From Bacteroidales bacterium (GTDB lineage Bacteria > Bacteroidota > Bacteroidia > Bacteroidales > P3): a DNA stretch of 64,000 bases. Position 1 is the first letter of the stretch; every line of letters begins with the position of its first letter. Below are positions 49,628 to 58,867 of this stretch, in pieces. The translations under genes were made by a program, and so were the position numbers. The notes beneath the pieces were generated by a model. The model ran no database searches. It had not been told where the DNA came from and was given only the letters and a program-made list of their open reading frames with translations. Location of the stretch: contig JAFUWF010000019.1 in the NCBI GenBank assembly GCA_017483575.1, positions 124,001-188,000 of the forward strand, written 5' to 3'.

Positions 49628-51778
49628 TCAATCGAAGAAATTCCATGTCAGGCCCCAGAAAAGTCCGAAACGGTTGCCGGGATAGTGGGGCAGGAGAAAA
49701 TAGCGCGGCGAACTCTCCCACAGCGCATTGATGTGGCCAGCCTTGACGTAGATGCTGGCGCGCTTTACCTGCAGATTGATGAAGGCGTCGCCCCATAGGT
49801 AGTCGCCCGTCTCGGTGTCCTGCATGTAGAAGAGCCCCGTGGCGGGGGCGTAGGCATCGGGGGCGAAGAGTGTGTAGTAGCGGATGTCGACGCCCACCTG
49901 CATGCGTAGAGCGCGGTGGAACAGATTGAAATCTGCATAGATAGAGTTTTTGCTGGCCCATGTCGGCACGTCCATCTGCAGGCGGTCGGTGCTGTGTTGC
50001 AGAAGTTGCTGCATGTCGACGTGGAACCAGCCCCACTGCAGGTTCAGCGACAGGGCGGCCTGATAGAGGAAGAAGTCTCCGTCGCCGACATTGACCGTCA
50101 GTGTGGAGTCGTACCTCAGGTTGTGGCTTAGGTGTGACATGCTGGCGCTGAGATCGATGAGGCGAAAGAGTCCACTGTCGGAATGGTGGAAAAAGTGCAT
50201 GCCGTAGCGTTGTGTCTGGATGGCATCGAGTGTATAGTTTGTGGCGTGCAGCATGCGGATATCGGGCAGTTGCCGTTGCATAGCGGCGACGAGCTCCATG
50301 CCCGAGTTGCCTGCGCTGTCGAACTGGAAATGCATTGTTGCAGCAGCATGATAGTCAGGCTCCTTCAGGTTGTCGTGCAACCCCAGGGCGGTGTTGTCCA
50401 ATTCGGCTTCTGCCTTGAGGGTTATTCTTTGTCCCAAGGCGATTTCCACCTTGGCGAAGGGGTTCACTGCGGCGGAGGAAACCAGCGTGTCGGGGCCTGC
50501 CGTTGTGTCTGTGGTGATGATTGCATCCAGTCTTCTCGGCGTGATACCCAAGGTGATTTTCAGTGGATTGCGCCAGCGGTGGTCCGGATAGGCGTCGTTG
50601 GTCCAAAAGAGGGATGCGCTGGCATCGCTCCATAGCAGAGAGTCGGAGAAGGCGGTCAGGTAGGCTGCCCGCTTCCATCGCGAATAGTCCATCTCCACCC
50701 CGAATACGCCGGCGTTAATTATATGGGGCTTGCCCACGGGAATGGTGTCCACCACCTCGAGAGTGTCCACCACCATGCGTATACTGTCCACGCTCACCGT
50801 GTCGTGTCGCACTGCCAGCGAGTCACGATGCCGATATTTCTCCACCTGTTGTACCATGTTGTATGTCGCATGGATAAAAGCATTGTGGTGCAGGTTTTTC
50901 GATGCTGAATTATAAAGCATTACTGGAAGTCCGCCGAGGTTGCTGGTCTGGTTGTCGGTGAAGTAGCTGTCGTCGCTAAGGCCACCGTTCTCGTCCATTG
51001 TCAGCGACTGCCAAATGAAACCTGCCTGTACCTGCAGTCGCGAGTCGCTTGAGAAATAATTGGTGGTGGCATCCAGATAATGGTTCTTGGCTCCGGAGCC
51101 GGACAGGTTGCCTTCGGGGCATATCAGCTGGTAGTCGAACGACACGTTCCATCCTGGGATGATGTTCTGTGTGTGGGCCACGTGGACCAGATAGTCCTTG
51201 TTCAGCGTGTTGTTGTACGACAGCAGTGTGTATGGAGTCAGTGTCTGGTAGAGCCGTATGCTTCCAGGAGTCTTCAGGTACCCGTCTTGCCCCTCGTACT
51301 GAAGGCTGTGACCCAATCCTTCTGCTACTGTGGGAAACACGGGCAGGTGTGGATGCCCGATGGTTCCCTGCCCAAGGTAGTAGTTGCCGTTGAAACCATC
51401 CAGCGGATCGCTGAACTGCACCCCTGTAGGGTCGAGTGTGGGATTCCAAACCTCGTCAATCTTCACGCTGTGCGGCACACGGTAGAAGAAGAACACCTTC
51501 CGCCGCAGCACGGAGTCGGGTGTCTCCGTCACGTAGACCAGTCCTTTGGTCGCCGAGGTGTCGGTGTAGTTGCTGTCGCTTGGGTAGGTGTTGTTGTTCG
51601 TGGTGTTTGTATTTCCGAGAGTGTTGTTGCCACGGTTCAGGGTGCCGAAACCACCTCTGGCCGGTGTGGTGCCAGTCTTACGGACAACCTGAGCATCCAC
51701 GGCCGTTATGGCAAGCAGGCATGCCAGCAGCACCGCCAGGCGCCGCCATCCATGTCCTATGCTTGCCATAAGACTCAT
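49628..51778 (-). CDS. Putative porin (PF14121 type)
   Basis: A 716-residue outer-membrane protein of the Bacteroidota putative-porin family. A signal peptide (LAVLLACLLAITAVDAQ) is followed by an Asn/Thr-rich stretch, then a long series of beta strands including FFFYRVPHSVKIDEVWNPTL and closing YFLLPHYPGNRFGLFWGLTW, with Phe near the end. ATG 51778 is chosen because the longer frame upstream overlaps trxB. Likely a general or substrate-specific pore; substrate unknown. Confidence 0.86.
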   Translation of the reverse strand: MSLMASIGHGWRRLAVLLACLLAITAVDAQVVRKTGTTPARGGFGTLNRGNNTLGNTNTTNNNTYPSDSNYTDTSATKGLVYVTETPDSVLRRKVFFFYRVPHSVKIDEVWNPTLDPTGVQFSDPLDGFNGNYYLGQGTIGHPHLPVFPTVAEGLGHSLQYEGQDGYLKTPGSIRLYQTLTPYTLLSYNNTLNKDYLVHVAHTQNIIPGWNVSFDYQLICPEGNLSGSGAKNHYLDATTNYFSSDSRLQVQAGFIWQSLTMDENGGLSDDSYFTDNQTSNLGGLPVMLYNSASKNLHHNAFIHATYNMVQQVEKYRHRDSLAVRHDTVSVDSIRMVVDTLEVVDTIPVGKPHIINAGVFGVEMDYSRWKRAAYLTAFSDSLLWSDASASLFWTNDAYPDHRWRNPLKITLGITPRRLDAIITTDTTAGPDTLVSSAAVNPFAKVEIALGQRITLKAEAELDNTALGLHDNLKEPDYHAAATMHFQFDSAGNSGMELVAAMQRQLPDIRMLHATNYTLDAIQTQRYGMHFFHHSDSGLFRLIDLSASMSHLSHNLRYDSTLTVNVGDGDFFLYQAALSLNLQWGWFHVDMQQLLQHSTDRLQMDVPTWASKNSIYADFNLFHRALRMQVGVDIRYYTLFAPDAYAPATGLFYMQDTETGDYLWGDAFINLQVKRASIYVKAGHINALWESSPRYFLLPHYPGNRFGLFWGLTWNFFD

Positions 51779-51782
51779 CGTA

Positions 51783-52715
51783 TTATTGGTTGTTTTGCAG
51801 GAAACGTTCCACGTCCATGGCAGCCACGCAACCCTTGCCGGCGGCCACGATGGCCTGGCGATAGTTGGGGTCGCACACATCGCCGGCGGCGAACACGCCG
51901 GGGATATTGGTGGCGCTGGAGTGATTCTGCACCTTGATGTAGCCCTGTTCGTCCAGGTCGACCTGCCCTTTGAGGAAATCGGTGTTGGGCTTGTGGCCGA
52001 TAGCCACGAAGACTCCCGTCACATCCTTTTCGCTTTTGGCACCGTTCTTGGTGTCTTCCAGTTCGATACCGGTGACGCCGTCCATGTCGTTGCCCAGAAT
52101 GCGGCTGATACGGCTGTTCCACAGCATCTCGATTTTGGGGTTGGTGAGCACGCGGTGCTGCATGGCTTTGGAGGCACGCAGTTCGTCGCGACGGTGCACC
52201 AGGTAGACCTTCGAGCAGAGGGTGGTCAGGTAGTTGGCTTCCTCGCAGGCTGTATCGCCACCGCCAACAACGGCAACCACCTGGTTCTTATAGAAATACC
52301 CGTCGCAGGTGGCGCAGGCCGACACGCCCTGGCCGTAGAACTGCTTCTCGCTCTCCAGGCCAATCCATTTGGCACTGGCGCCGGTGGCGATGACCACCGT
52401 CTCGGCCTCGATTTCCACACCGTGGTCGTCCTTGGCGTGGAAAGGACGGTGGCTGAGGTCGATGTCGACGATGTAACCGCGGCGTACATCGGTACCGAAA
52501 CGCTCGGCCTGACGGCGCAAATCGTCCATCATGGCGGTACCGCTGATGCCCTCGGGATAGCCCGGGAAGTTTTCAATCTCGGTGGTGATGGTCAGCTGGC
52601 CACCAGGCTGCTCGCCCTCGTAGAGGATGGGTTTCAGGTCGGCGCGACCAGTGTATATGCCGGTGGTGTAGCCCGCGGGGCCGGAACCGATAATCAAACA
52701 GCGTGTCTTTTCCAT
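51783..52715 (-). CDS. trxB: Thioredoxin reductase
   Basis: NADPH-dependent flavoenzyme reducing thioredoxin. 310 residues with the FAD loop IGSGPAGYTTGIYTGRA, the redox pair in CATCDGYF, NADPH loop VVGGGDTACEEA and the C-terminal FAD motif GVFAAGDVCD. Single trxB in the window; thioredoxin itself is not adjacent. Confidence 0.97.
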   Translation of the reverse strand: MEKTRCLIIGSGPAGYTTGIYTGRADLKPILYEGEQPGGQLTITTEIENFPGYPEGISGTAMMDDLRRQAERFGTDVRRGYIVDIDLSHRPFHAKDDHGVEIEAETVVIATGASAKWIGLESEKQFYGQGVSACATCDGYFYKNQVVAVVGGGDTACEEANYLTTLCSKVYLVHRRDELRASKAMQHRVLTNPKIEMLWNSRISRILGNDMDGVTGIELEDTKNGAKSEKDVTGVFVAIGHKPNTDFLKGQVDLDEQGYIKVQNHSSATNIPGVFAAGDVCDPNYRQAIVAAGKGCVAAMDVERFLQNNQ

Positions 52716-52728
52716 AATTGTCTTATTT

Positions 52729-53751
52729 TTAATTTGTTTTCTTTCTTTTTTTGATGCTGAAGTAGGCCATGTATACTCCGCCTACCGCAATCACGGCGGC
52801 CTGCTGCGAGCCCCACAGGAGCCATCCGCAGGCGGTGCCCACCTCCATGCCGATGCCATAGATGCCCAACGCCAGCTGGACCAACACGGGGTACACCCCG
52901 ATGCCACCCTGCGAGAAGGTCATACCGACCGAGCCGAAGAGGTAGACAACAAAAGCGGCCTGCATGCCCAGCCACGAGGTGTCGCGGAAGGCCTGGAAGA
53001 TAATCAGTCCGCCAAGGATGTAGAGCAGGTAGATGGCAACGCTGTAGAGCAGGAAGAGCAGTGTGTTTCGGGTGCCCATGTGGAAGACACTCTTCACGCC
53101 GTCCACCATACCGATGGCCAGGTTGTTGAATTTCTTGAAGATGCCGATGTGCAACAGCTTCTTCCAGAAGAGTTTGTATGCCACAAAGGCCACGATGACC
53201 AACCCCGCGCCCACGCCGAGAATCATGCCCATATTGGGCAGGTTGTTGTACTTCTCCGACAGGGTGTCGTAGAGCCAGTCTTTGGCCTCGCCGAACATGG
53301 CCAACATGCCGATGACCACCACGAGGCCGAACGCCAGCAGGTCGATGATGCGTTCCGTAACCACGGTGCCCAGCGATTTCTCCATCGGGATGTCCTCGCT
53401 GGTGCGGAGGGTGGCGCAGCGCATCACTTCGCCCGCCCGGGGGAAAGCCAGGTTGCCCAGGTAGGCAATGACAACGGAACCGAAGGTGTTGCTCACCCCG
53501 GGGTGGAGGCCTATGGGATTGAACAGCAGGCGCCAGCGCAAGGCGCGCACCAGGTGGCTCAGCAGGCTGCAGGCCACACAGGCAAGCACCCACCAATAGT
53601 CGGCTTTGAGGAACGACTGCCAGATGGCGGCCTTCTGTTCCGGGGCCAGTTTCAGCAGGAACCAATAGATGAAGAAAAAGCCAATGCCCAGAAAGACAAC
53701 CATTCTCAGGATGTCTTTCCATCGGCTTTTCTTATCTACTCTCTGGTTCAC
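52729..53751 (-). CDS. Flippase-like / lysylphosphatidylglycerol synthase TM-domain protein (UPF0104)
   Basis: A 340-residue membrane protein with about eight helices, of the AglD/UPF0104 lysylphosphatidylglycerol-synthase transmembrane domain type ([41 protein letters not shown]). The start is a GTG at 53751 overlapping the panD stop by 4 bp (GTGA), which supports it over later ATGs. Possible lipid or lipid-linked glycan flipping; unproven. Confidence 0.85.
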   Translation of the reverse strand: MNQRVDKKSRWKDILRMVVFLGIGFFFIYWFLLKLAPEQKAAIWQSFLKADYWWVLACVACSLLSHLVRALRWRLLFNPIGLHPGVSNTFGSVVIAYLGNLAFPRAGEVMRCATLRTSEDIPMEKSLGTVVTERIIDLLAFGLVVVIGMLAMFGEAKDWLYDTLSEKYNNLPNMGMILGVGAGLVIVAFVAYKLFWKKLLHIGIFKKFNNLAIGMVDGVKSVFHMGTRNTLLFLLYSVAIYLLYILGGLIIFQAFRDTSWLGMQAAFVVYLFGSVGMTFSQGGIGVYPVLVQLALGIYGIGMEVGTACGWLLWGSQQAAVIAVGGVYMAYFSIKKRKKTN

Positions 53752-54089
53752 AGGCGGTTGTTCTTGGGGAATATCACCGTTGGGGTCCAGTGTTTGGCCT
53801 CTTCAAAGTCCATGCTGGCGTAGCTGGCAATGATGACCAGGCTGCCAACGGGGGCCTTGTGGGCTGCGGCACCGTTGAGACAGATGACGCCACTGCCGCG
53901 TTCGCCCTTGATGGCGTAGGTCGAAAAACGTTCGCCATTGGTGATGTTGTAGATGTCAACTTTTTCGTTCTCAATGATATTGGCAGCCTCCATCAACGCT
54001 TCGTCTATCGTGATGCTGCCGATATAATCGAGGTCGGCCTCGGTGACCGTCACTCGGTGGATCTTCGATTTCAGTACTTCTATAGTCAT
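53748..54089 (-). CDS. panD: Aspartate 1-decarboxylase
   Basis: Makes beta-alanine for pantothenate and CoA. The 113-residue proenzyme self-cleaves between Gly24 and Ser25 (DYIGSITID) to create the pyruvoyl group. Lys9, the YNITNGERF segment (Asn/Thr binding) and GAAAHKAP are conserved. Confidence 0.96.
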   Translation of the reverse strand: MTIEVLKSKIHRVTVTEADLDYIGSITIDEALMEAANIIENEKVDIYNITNGERFSTYAIKGERGSGVICLNGAAAHKAPVGSLVIIASYASMDFEEAKHWTPTVIFPKNNRL

Positions 54090-54093
54090 TTTT

Positions 54094-54609
54094 TTAGAAT
54101 AAAATCCAATACAATAGCAGACACACCAGCAGGGTGTAGAGCATGATGCGGGTGGCCGGGATGGGCTTCATGTAGTCCTTGTCGGTCACATCGAAGCGGC
54201 GTTTGATCTTGGTGGACCGCTTTTTGAATTCGTGCATCCGCTCGGCGCCATTGGCCGCAGTGGCGGTGCTTGCGTCGGCGGTGGCGAACCGGGGCTGGTA
54301 GTTGAAGGTGGGCATCTCCCGCTTGCGGAAGAGGTCCTTCCATGTCAGGCCTGTGCCACCACGCTTCTCCTCGCGGTCCATCTCGCGCACACGCTGCTGG
54401 AAGTAGGCCAACTCGGTGTCCTCGTTCCCGGCATCCTCCGTAATGTTCTGAGTGTCAGGCAGGGCGTCCGGGCTAGCGTCTTCCAGTTCCCGCAGCATGC
54501 GTTCGTCGGCGTACTTTTGCTTCAGGGCCTCCCACTTCTCCTTCTCGGGGTCGTAGAAACGGGGCTGGTAGCGGAACTGCCGCGGCTTGGGGGTGTAGAA
54601 CATCGGCAT
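54094..54609 (-). CDS. Conserved hypothetical protein with C-terminal anchor
   Basis: A 171-residue protein starting [24 protein letters not shown]. It is charged and mostly disordered-looking, with a second FNYQPRF motif and one C-terminal hydrophobic helix ([17 protein letters not shown]). This family is widespread in Bacteroidota next to folate or DNA-related genes; function unknown. Possibly anchored with the bulk in the cytosol. Confidence 0.78.
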   Translation of the reverse strand: MPMFYTPKPRQFRYQPRFYDPEKEKWEALKQKYADERMLRELEDASPDALPDTQNITEDAGNEDTELAYFQQRVREMDREEKRGGTGLTWKDLFRKREMPTFNYQPRFATADASTATAANGAERMHEFKKRSTKIKRRFDVTDKDYMKPIPATRIMLYTLLVCLLLYWILF

Positions 54610-54621
54610 GGCTCGGGGACT

Positions 54622-55161
54622 TTAGTGTTCGCTTATTACACAATCCATGGGCACATCGTGCGGCTCGACGGGAACCGAATCCAGCATCTGGAAGTCGTAG
54701 GCCACACCAATCTTGGTGGCATTGGGGGTCGACTTGAGCAGGCGGTCGTAGAAACCGCGTCCGCGGCCCATACGGTTGCCTTTTTCGTCGAAGGCCACGC
54801 CGGGAACCATGATGAGCTCCACCTTGTCCAGGGCCGTCCACTCGGGGGTCCCTGCCGGCTCGCCGATGCCGAACTGCTCGCCGGCCACCAGGCATTCGGG
54901 ACCGGTGTACTGCCGCAGCACCAGGTCGTCGCCGACCACGCAGGGCAGCAGCACCACCTTGTCCTTGTACCAACGGTTCACAAAAGCATGCGTCTGCACC
55001 TCGTCGGCCATCGACCAGTAGAGCAAGACAACCTTTGCCTCGCGGAAAAGCGTCGTCTGCTCCACGCGTCGCATAATGGCCTCCGACCGGAGAAGCTTCT
55101 CCTCCGCAGGCACGGCGCGCTTCAGTTCGCGCATCTGTTTTCTGACCGCAGTCTTGTCCAT
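54622..55161 (-). CDS. 5-formyltetrahydrofolate cyclo-ligase
   Basis: ATP-dependent conversion of 5-formyl-THF to 5,10-methenyl-THF. 179 residues with DKTAVRKQMRELKRAVP at the N-terminus and the ATP-site GVAFDEKGNRMGRGRGFYDRLL. Adjoins the DUF3127 gene directly. Confidence 0.94.
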   Translation of the reverse strand: MDKTAVRKQMRELKRAVPAEEKLLRSEAIMRRVEQTTLFREAKVVLLYWSMADEVQTHAFVNRWYKDKVVLLPCVVGDDLVLRQYTGPECLVAGEQFGIGEPAGTPEWTALDKVELIMVPGVAFDEKGNRMGRGRGFYDRLLKSTPNATKIGVAYDFQMLDSVPVEPHDVPMDCVISEH

Positions 55162-55611
55162 TTAGAACGGCAGGTCGTCATCGGGGTTGGAAGCCATCTG
55201 CGGGGCAGCGGCGAAATTGGCGGCGGGAGCGGCAGCGGCAGCAGGAGCGGCGGGCTGGGTGGGGGCGGCAGCAGGCTGCGCACCGGCAACGGGAGCGGCA
55301 CCCTGCCAGGCATAGCCACCGGCGGCAGGCATCTGGCCCGGAACAAAGGGCTGGATGCGCGAGGCACGCAGGTCGGTATACCACTTCTCGTTGAACTCGC
55401 GGCTCTCCGGCGTAAAGGTCACCTGCACCGGACTGCCCATCGGAATATTCTTGGCCATGGCCACACGCTCTTCGCCAAAGGCCGTGAAGGCCACCTTGCG
55501 AGGATAGTCGCCATCGGTTTCAATAACAAAACCGCCACGAACCCAAGGGCCACGGGCCGATTCTCCCGACACTTCGGGCAGAAGCTGAATCAATTTGCCA
55601 GTAATTTCCAT
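55162..55611 (-). CDS. DUF3127 protein with SSB-like acidic C-terminal tip
   Basis: A 149-residue protein: an N-terminal DUF3127 OB-fold-like domain (residues 1-92: MEITGKLIQLLPEVSGESARGPWVRG...VQVTFTPESREFNEKWYTDLRA), an Ala/Pro/Gln-rich flexible linker, and a final DDDLPF. That tip is very like the DDDIPF end by which single-stranded DNA-binding proteins recruit partners, so a nucleic-acid role is suggested. Promoter listed upstream. Confidence 0.88.
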   Translation of the reverse strand: MEITGKLIQLLPEVSGESARGPWVRGGFVIETDGDYPRKVAFTAFGEERVAMAKNIPMGSPVQVTFTPESREFNEKWYTDLRASRIQPFVPGQMPAAGGYAWQGAAPVAGAQPAAAPTQPAAPAAAAAPAANFAAAPQMASNPDDDLPF

Positions 55612-55679
55612 TCTTTCTATATTTTTATTGTTATTATTATCAATACTTTACACTCCGACAACCATCGGATGCAATTGTA

Positions 55680-55710
55680 CAAAAATAGACAAAAAATTCC
55701 ATCCCGCAAA
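55680..55710 (-). promoter_or_regulatory. Bacteroidota promoter for the DUF3127 operon
   Basis: On the minus strand TTTG (55710-55707), 19-bp spacer, TATTTTTG (55687-55680). Confidence 0.8.
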
Positions 55711-55777
55711 ATAATTTTTTCAACATCCCACACCCGCCTTTCCAACCGCTTCCGACAGGGGTCAAACCGGTGGTTTA

Positions 55778-55904
55778 TTCGACTGTTCTTATATAGTATA
55801 CATATAGTATACATATACTTCTCATATAGTTCTTATATATAGTATATGAATACTATATGAGAAGTATATGTATACTATATGTATACTATATGAGAAGGGT
55901 CGAA
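55778..55904. repeat. 127-bp AT-rich palindromic element, copy 2
   Basis: Same length, terminal TTCGAC/GTCGAA and TATAGTAT-type palindrome as 10607-10733, in inverted orientation. Again in a divergent intergenic region (DUF3127 and corA). Confidence 0.85.
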
Positions 55905-55959
55905 TCTGGTAGGGGTTAGGTAGGGGAGCAGCAGGATTGTAAGTGTTACAAAGTTAGTG

Positions 55960-56020
55960 TCTTAACTCCTCCCCTAAGTTAGGGGAGGTGACCGCCTGTA
56001 GGGCGGACGGAGGAGTGTGT
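55960..56020. mobile_element. Part of the MITE-like element of the ATP-grasp gene (intergenic copy)
   Basis: CTCCTCCCCTAAGTTAGGGG followed by GGGCGGACGGAGGAGTGTGT, nearly the same right half as the in-frame elements at 33237 and 33744. Some left-half sequence (TAGGGGAGCAG) is visible upstream at about 55921. The rest of the 55612-56166 gap holds the palindrome and two promoters. Confidence 0.75.
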
Positions 56021-56077
56021 AAAGAGACGGAGTGGCGTGTGTAAAGATTCGTAGGAGTATGTGTAGAAAAAAAATAT

Positions 56078-56108
56078 TTTGCCGTTCCGCTCTTTTTTTG
56101 TATCTTTG
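56078..56108 (+). promoter_or_regulatory. Bacteroidota promoter for corA
   Basis: TTTG (56078-56081), 19-bp spacer, TATCTTTG (56101-56108). Start ATG 56167; a purine-rich AAGGAGG lies about 10 bp before it. Confidence 0.88.
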
Positions 56109-56166
56109 CAAATTGAACCAATAAGTTTACTCGAATGTAGAATTCTGATTACCAAGGAGGTGCATT

Positions 56167-57096
56167 ATGATTGAAACGATACAGTACAAGTCAATCCGCT
56201 GGCTTGACATCACCAATCCTAGTGAGGACGACTACCGTCTGCTGTTGGAAGACTATCATTTCCACCCTTTGGATATCGAGGACTGCAGGGGCACCAACCA
56301 GCGCCCGAAGATCGACGAGTATGACGATTATTATTTCCTCATTCTCCATTTCCCCTATTTCGATAAAGGGAACAAGTTTATACGTATCCGCGAGGTGAAA
56401 ATCTTCTGGGGTCGAGACTTCATCGTTACCGTTGGCAAGGCCCATTGGGTGGTGAAGAAGCTATTCGACGAGATTCAGGAGGACCTGCAGGAGGGCGACG
56501 AGGAGACGCAGGAAATGATGGCCACCAGCGACCAGTTGCTGTACCATATCCTCAACCGTTTGATGTTGGAGACCAATACGTTGGTGCAGCGTGTGGGTGC
56601 CGAAGTGGACTTAATCAACTACGACATCTTCAACAAACGTGCCCGTTCCATCATCGAGCAGATTTCGGTCACGCGACGGAACACCATTCTCCTCAACACC
56701 ACCTTCAAGCCTCAGTTGCGAGTGCTCCACATGTTCGAGAGCGGCGGCATCAAGGGGTTTGTGGATCCGGAGGTGATGGACATGGAAGACTACTGGGGCA
56801 ACATTCTGGACCAGTACCAGAAGATGTTCGACTCCATTGAGGATTTCGGCGAGTTGATCGAGGGCCTGTCGCAGACGTTCGACTCGTTGCTGACCAATCG
56901 TACCAACGATATCATGCGTGTACTGACCTATTTCTCGACCATTATGCTTCCGTTGACGGTGGTGGCCAGCCTGTTCGGCATGAATGTGGACTTCCCGTTT
57001 GTCACCAGTACCACGGCGTTCTGGGTGATTATCGGGGTGATGGTTCTGATGATTGTGGGGCTGATGTTCATCTTCCGCAGGATGACCGGCCGGTAG
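56167..57096 (+). CDS. corA: CorA-family magnesium transporter
   Basis: Mg2+ (and Co2+) channel of the inner membrane. 309 residues with a large cytosolic N-terminal funnel, the signature GMN in LFGMNVDFPF between two C-terminal membrane helices (IMRVLTYFSTIMLPLTVVASLFGMN and FWVIIGVMVLMIVGLMFIF), and a short basic end. A strong upstream AAGGAGG ribosome-binding site is unusual for this genus. Confidence 0.95.
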   Translation: MIETIQYKSIRWLDITNPSEDDYRLLLEDYHFHPLDIEDCRGTNQRPKIDEYDDYYFLILHFPYFDKGNKFIRIREVKIFWGRDFIVTVGKAHWVVKKLFDEIQEDLQEGDEETQEMMATSDQLLYHILNRLMLETNTLVQRVGAEVDLINYDIFNKRARSIIEQISVTRRNTILLNTTFKPQLRVLHMFESGGIKGFVDPEVMDMEDYWGNILDQYQKMFDSIEDFGELIEGLSQTFDSLLTNRTNDIMRVLTYFSTIMLPLTVVASLFGMNVDFPFVTSTTAFWVIIGVMVLMIVGLMFIFRRMTGR

Positions 57097-57108
57097 TCCT
57101 TCTTTCTC

Positions 57109-57213
57109 AACGACAACATCGACAACAATGACAACGGGGAAGCGCAACATGCGCTTCCTTTGATATTTGCTGCGCTGCGTCAGCCCGTTGTCTTTGTTGT
57201 CTCTGTTGTCGTT
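57109..57213. repeat. GTTGTC 9-mer inverted element with inner stem, after corA
   Basis: Outer AACGACAACATCGACAACAA (57109) and GTTGTCTCTGTTGTCGTT (to 57213), with a different inner stem-loop GGAAGCGCAACATGCGCTTCC at about 57138-57158. Same family as 16930-17050. Confidence 0.85.
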
Positions 57214-57215
57214 AA

Positions 57216-57252
57216 AATAAAAAAAAGGTGTCCGTGTTGTGGACACCTTTTT
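57216..57252. terminator. Bidirectional terminator between corA and exbD
   Basis: AAAAAGGTGTCC pairs with GGACACCTTTTT around a 7-nt loop, with A/T runs on both sides, so it can serve both converging transcripts. Confidence 0.88.
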
Positions 57253-57278
57253 GCTGATAGAGTGAGGATTGGCCGTGC

Positions 57279-57755
57279 TTATTTGCTTATGCGGCCACCT
57301 TTGGAGGCGTTGTAGAAGATACGGAGGGCACCGGCCTTGCGGAGTTCCTGTTTGATGTCGGTAATCATACCCATGCGCACCTGCTTGTCGGCCTTGATGG
57401 CGGTGGTAAGCTGAGGGCGGTCGGCTTCGGGACGCTGTTCGCGTTCCTTCTCGACAAAGGCGATGATATCGGACACCTCGGAGATATGGTCGTTGAGCTG
57501 GATACGGGGTTCGGTGCCGTACTTCTTCTGCTGGTCCGGCAGGGGGACACCGACGTTGATGTAGCTCACGAGGCTTTTCTTGGCCAGTTTGGTCACTTCG
57601 GAACCTTGGGGAGGAATAATCTTCACGTACAGGGAGCTCTCGCGCATGGTGGTGATGACCATGAAGAAGAACAGGAGCATGAAGATGATATCGCTCATGG
57701 AGCCCATGTTGAGGGCGGGCGTTTCTTTAGCTTTCTTACCGGTAAAACGTGCCAT
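57279..57755 (-). CDS. ExbD/TolR-family protein (second)
   Basis: A 158-residue ExbD-like protein: one N-terminal membrane helix with the conserved Asp (MGSMSDIIFMLLFFFMVITT) and a periplasmic domain. It overlaps the preceding exbD stop by 1 bp (TAATG). Works with an ExbB to use proton motive force. Confidence 0.93.
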   Translation of the reverse strand: MARFTGKKAKETPALNMGSMSDIIFMLLFFFMVITTMRESSLYVKIIPPQGSEVTKLAKKSLVSYINVGVPLPDQQKKYGTEPRIQLNDHISEVSDIIAFVEKEREQRPEADRPQLTTAIKADKQVRMGMITDIKQELRKAGALRIFYNASKGGRISK

Positions 57756-58324
57756 TATTTACCTCCTATCTTTGTGGGCTCGGCCTCGGAGATAGCCATG
57801 GGGATGGCGGTCTCGACAGCTTTGCGTTGTGGTTCACTAAGGTCGGCAAGGTGTTTGCCGAAGCGGGAAGTTGCCAGTTCGTCGCGCATTTCGTTGATGG
57901 CGGCAGTCAGCTCGTTCTGCACCTGCAGGTACATGTCGTAGGAAGTACCGCGGTCGTTGCGGAGGGAGATGACGCCTTTGGAAACGTCGTATGTGCCGAG
58001 GAGGTCGATGGGGGTTGGGGTCTTCTCGGGCATATAGGAGAGGTTGTTGGGGTTGCCGAGGAATTCCTTGGCACGATCCTTCAGGTCCTCGATGCGACCG
58101 TACTCGGTGTTGAAGAGCAACCGGTCGTCCTTGTTGACCATCACGACAAAGATATTGCGCTCGTGAACTTCTGGGGCTTCTGCGTTCTCCGGGAGGGGAG
58201 GAGGCAGTTTACGTGCGATACCCATATCGGAGTTGATGTTGGAGACCATCAGGAAGAAGGCCAGCAGCAGGAACGAGATATCGGACATCGAACTTGTATT
58301 CAATCCAGGAGTTTTTCTAGCCAT
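57755..58324 (-). CDS. ExbD/TolR-family protein (first)
   Basis: A 189-residue ExbD-like protein with the functional Asp in SSMSDISFLLLAFFLMVSN and a longer periplasmic domain. It follows a membrane protein and ExbB in the same operon, an arrangement usual for Bacteroidota that have two ExbD proteins. Confidence 0.93.
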   Translation of the reverse strand: MARKTPGLNTSSMSDISFLLLAFFLMVSNINSDMGIARKLPPPLPENAEAPEVHERNIFVVMVNKDDRLLFNTEYGRIEDLKDRAKEFLGNPNNLSYMPEKTPTPIDLLGTYDVSKGVISLRNDRGTSYDMYLQVQNELTAAINEMRDELATSRFGKHLADLSEPQRKAVETAIPMAISEAEPTKIGGK

Positions 58325-58327
58325 ATC

Positions 58328-58804
58328 TTATTTCTTTTTTAAAGATTTAGCGACTTCAGCATAGATGATGCAGCAGGCTGCGCCAATCACGAGGATGTAG
58401 ACGAGGATGCAGGCTGCACCGATGAGTTTGGAGGTACCCTCGGAGGTACCGCTCTTCTCCATCAGGGCGGGGGTCACGTCGTTGCCCTTGGCCAGCAGGA
58501 AGGCGGCGACACAGGCGACGATAGCAACGCCGAGGATGATGAAGAACTTCTTCGCGTAGCCGGGGACGTTCTTGAAGCGGTCGGCCAGCTTGACGCAGAG
58601 GAAGATGAGGATTGCAACGATGGAGATGGCCACCATGGCGACGAGGATCCAGTAGATGGTGTCGAAGATGCCACCCTGCTGGACATCGGCCAGGGTCTTC
58701 ACATCGCTGCCGTTGTTCATGGCGAAGATGATAGCCAGCACGAAGCAGAGGAGGGCTATGCCAAGACCAACGAAGGTGATGAGTTTATCTGTTTTTTCTT
58801 TCAT
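58328..58804 (-). CDS. Four-helix membrane protein of the ExbB/ExbD cluster
   Basis: A 158-residue protein with about four membrane helices (ITFVGLGIALLCFVLAIIF, IYWILVAMVAISIVAILIFL, FFIILGVAIVACVAAFLLA and LIGAACILVYILVIGAACCI). It is a regular member of Bacteroidota ExbB-ExbD operons but its role is unknown. Confidence 0.85.
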   Translation of the reverse strand: MKEKTDKLITFVGLGIALLCFVLAIIFAMNNGSDVKTLADVQQGGIFDTIYWILVAMVAISIVAILIFLCVKLADRFKNVPGYAKKFFIILGVAIVACVAAFLLAKGNDVTPALMEKSGTSEGTSKLIGAACILVYILVIGAACCIIYAEVAKSLKKK

Positions 58805-58867
58805 AATTGGTTCTCTTTTAATGTTTATGTTTAACGTCTAGCGTTTCCCGTTCAAAAGAGAAAGCAA

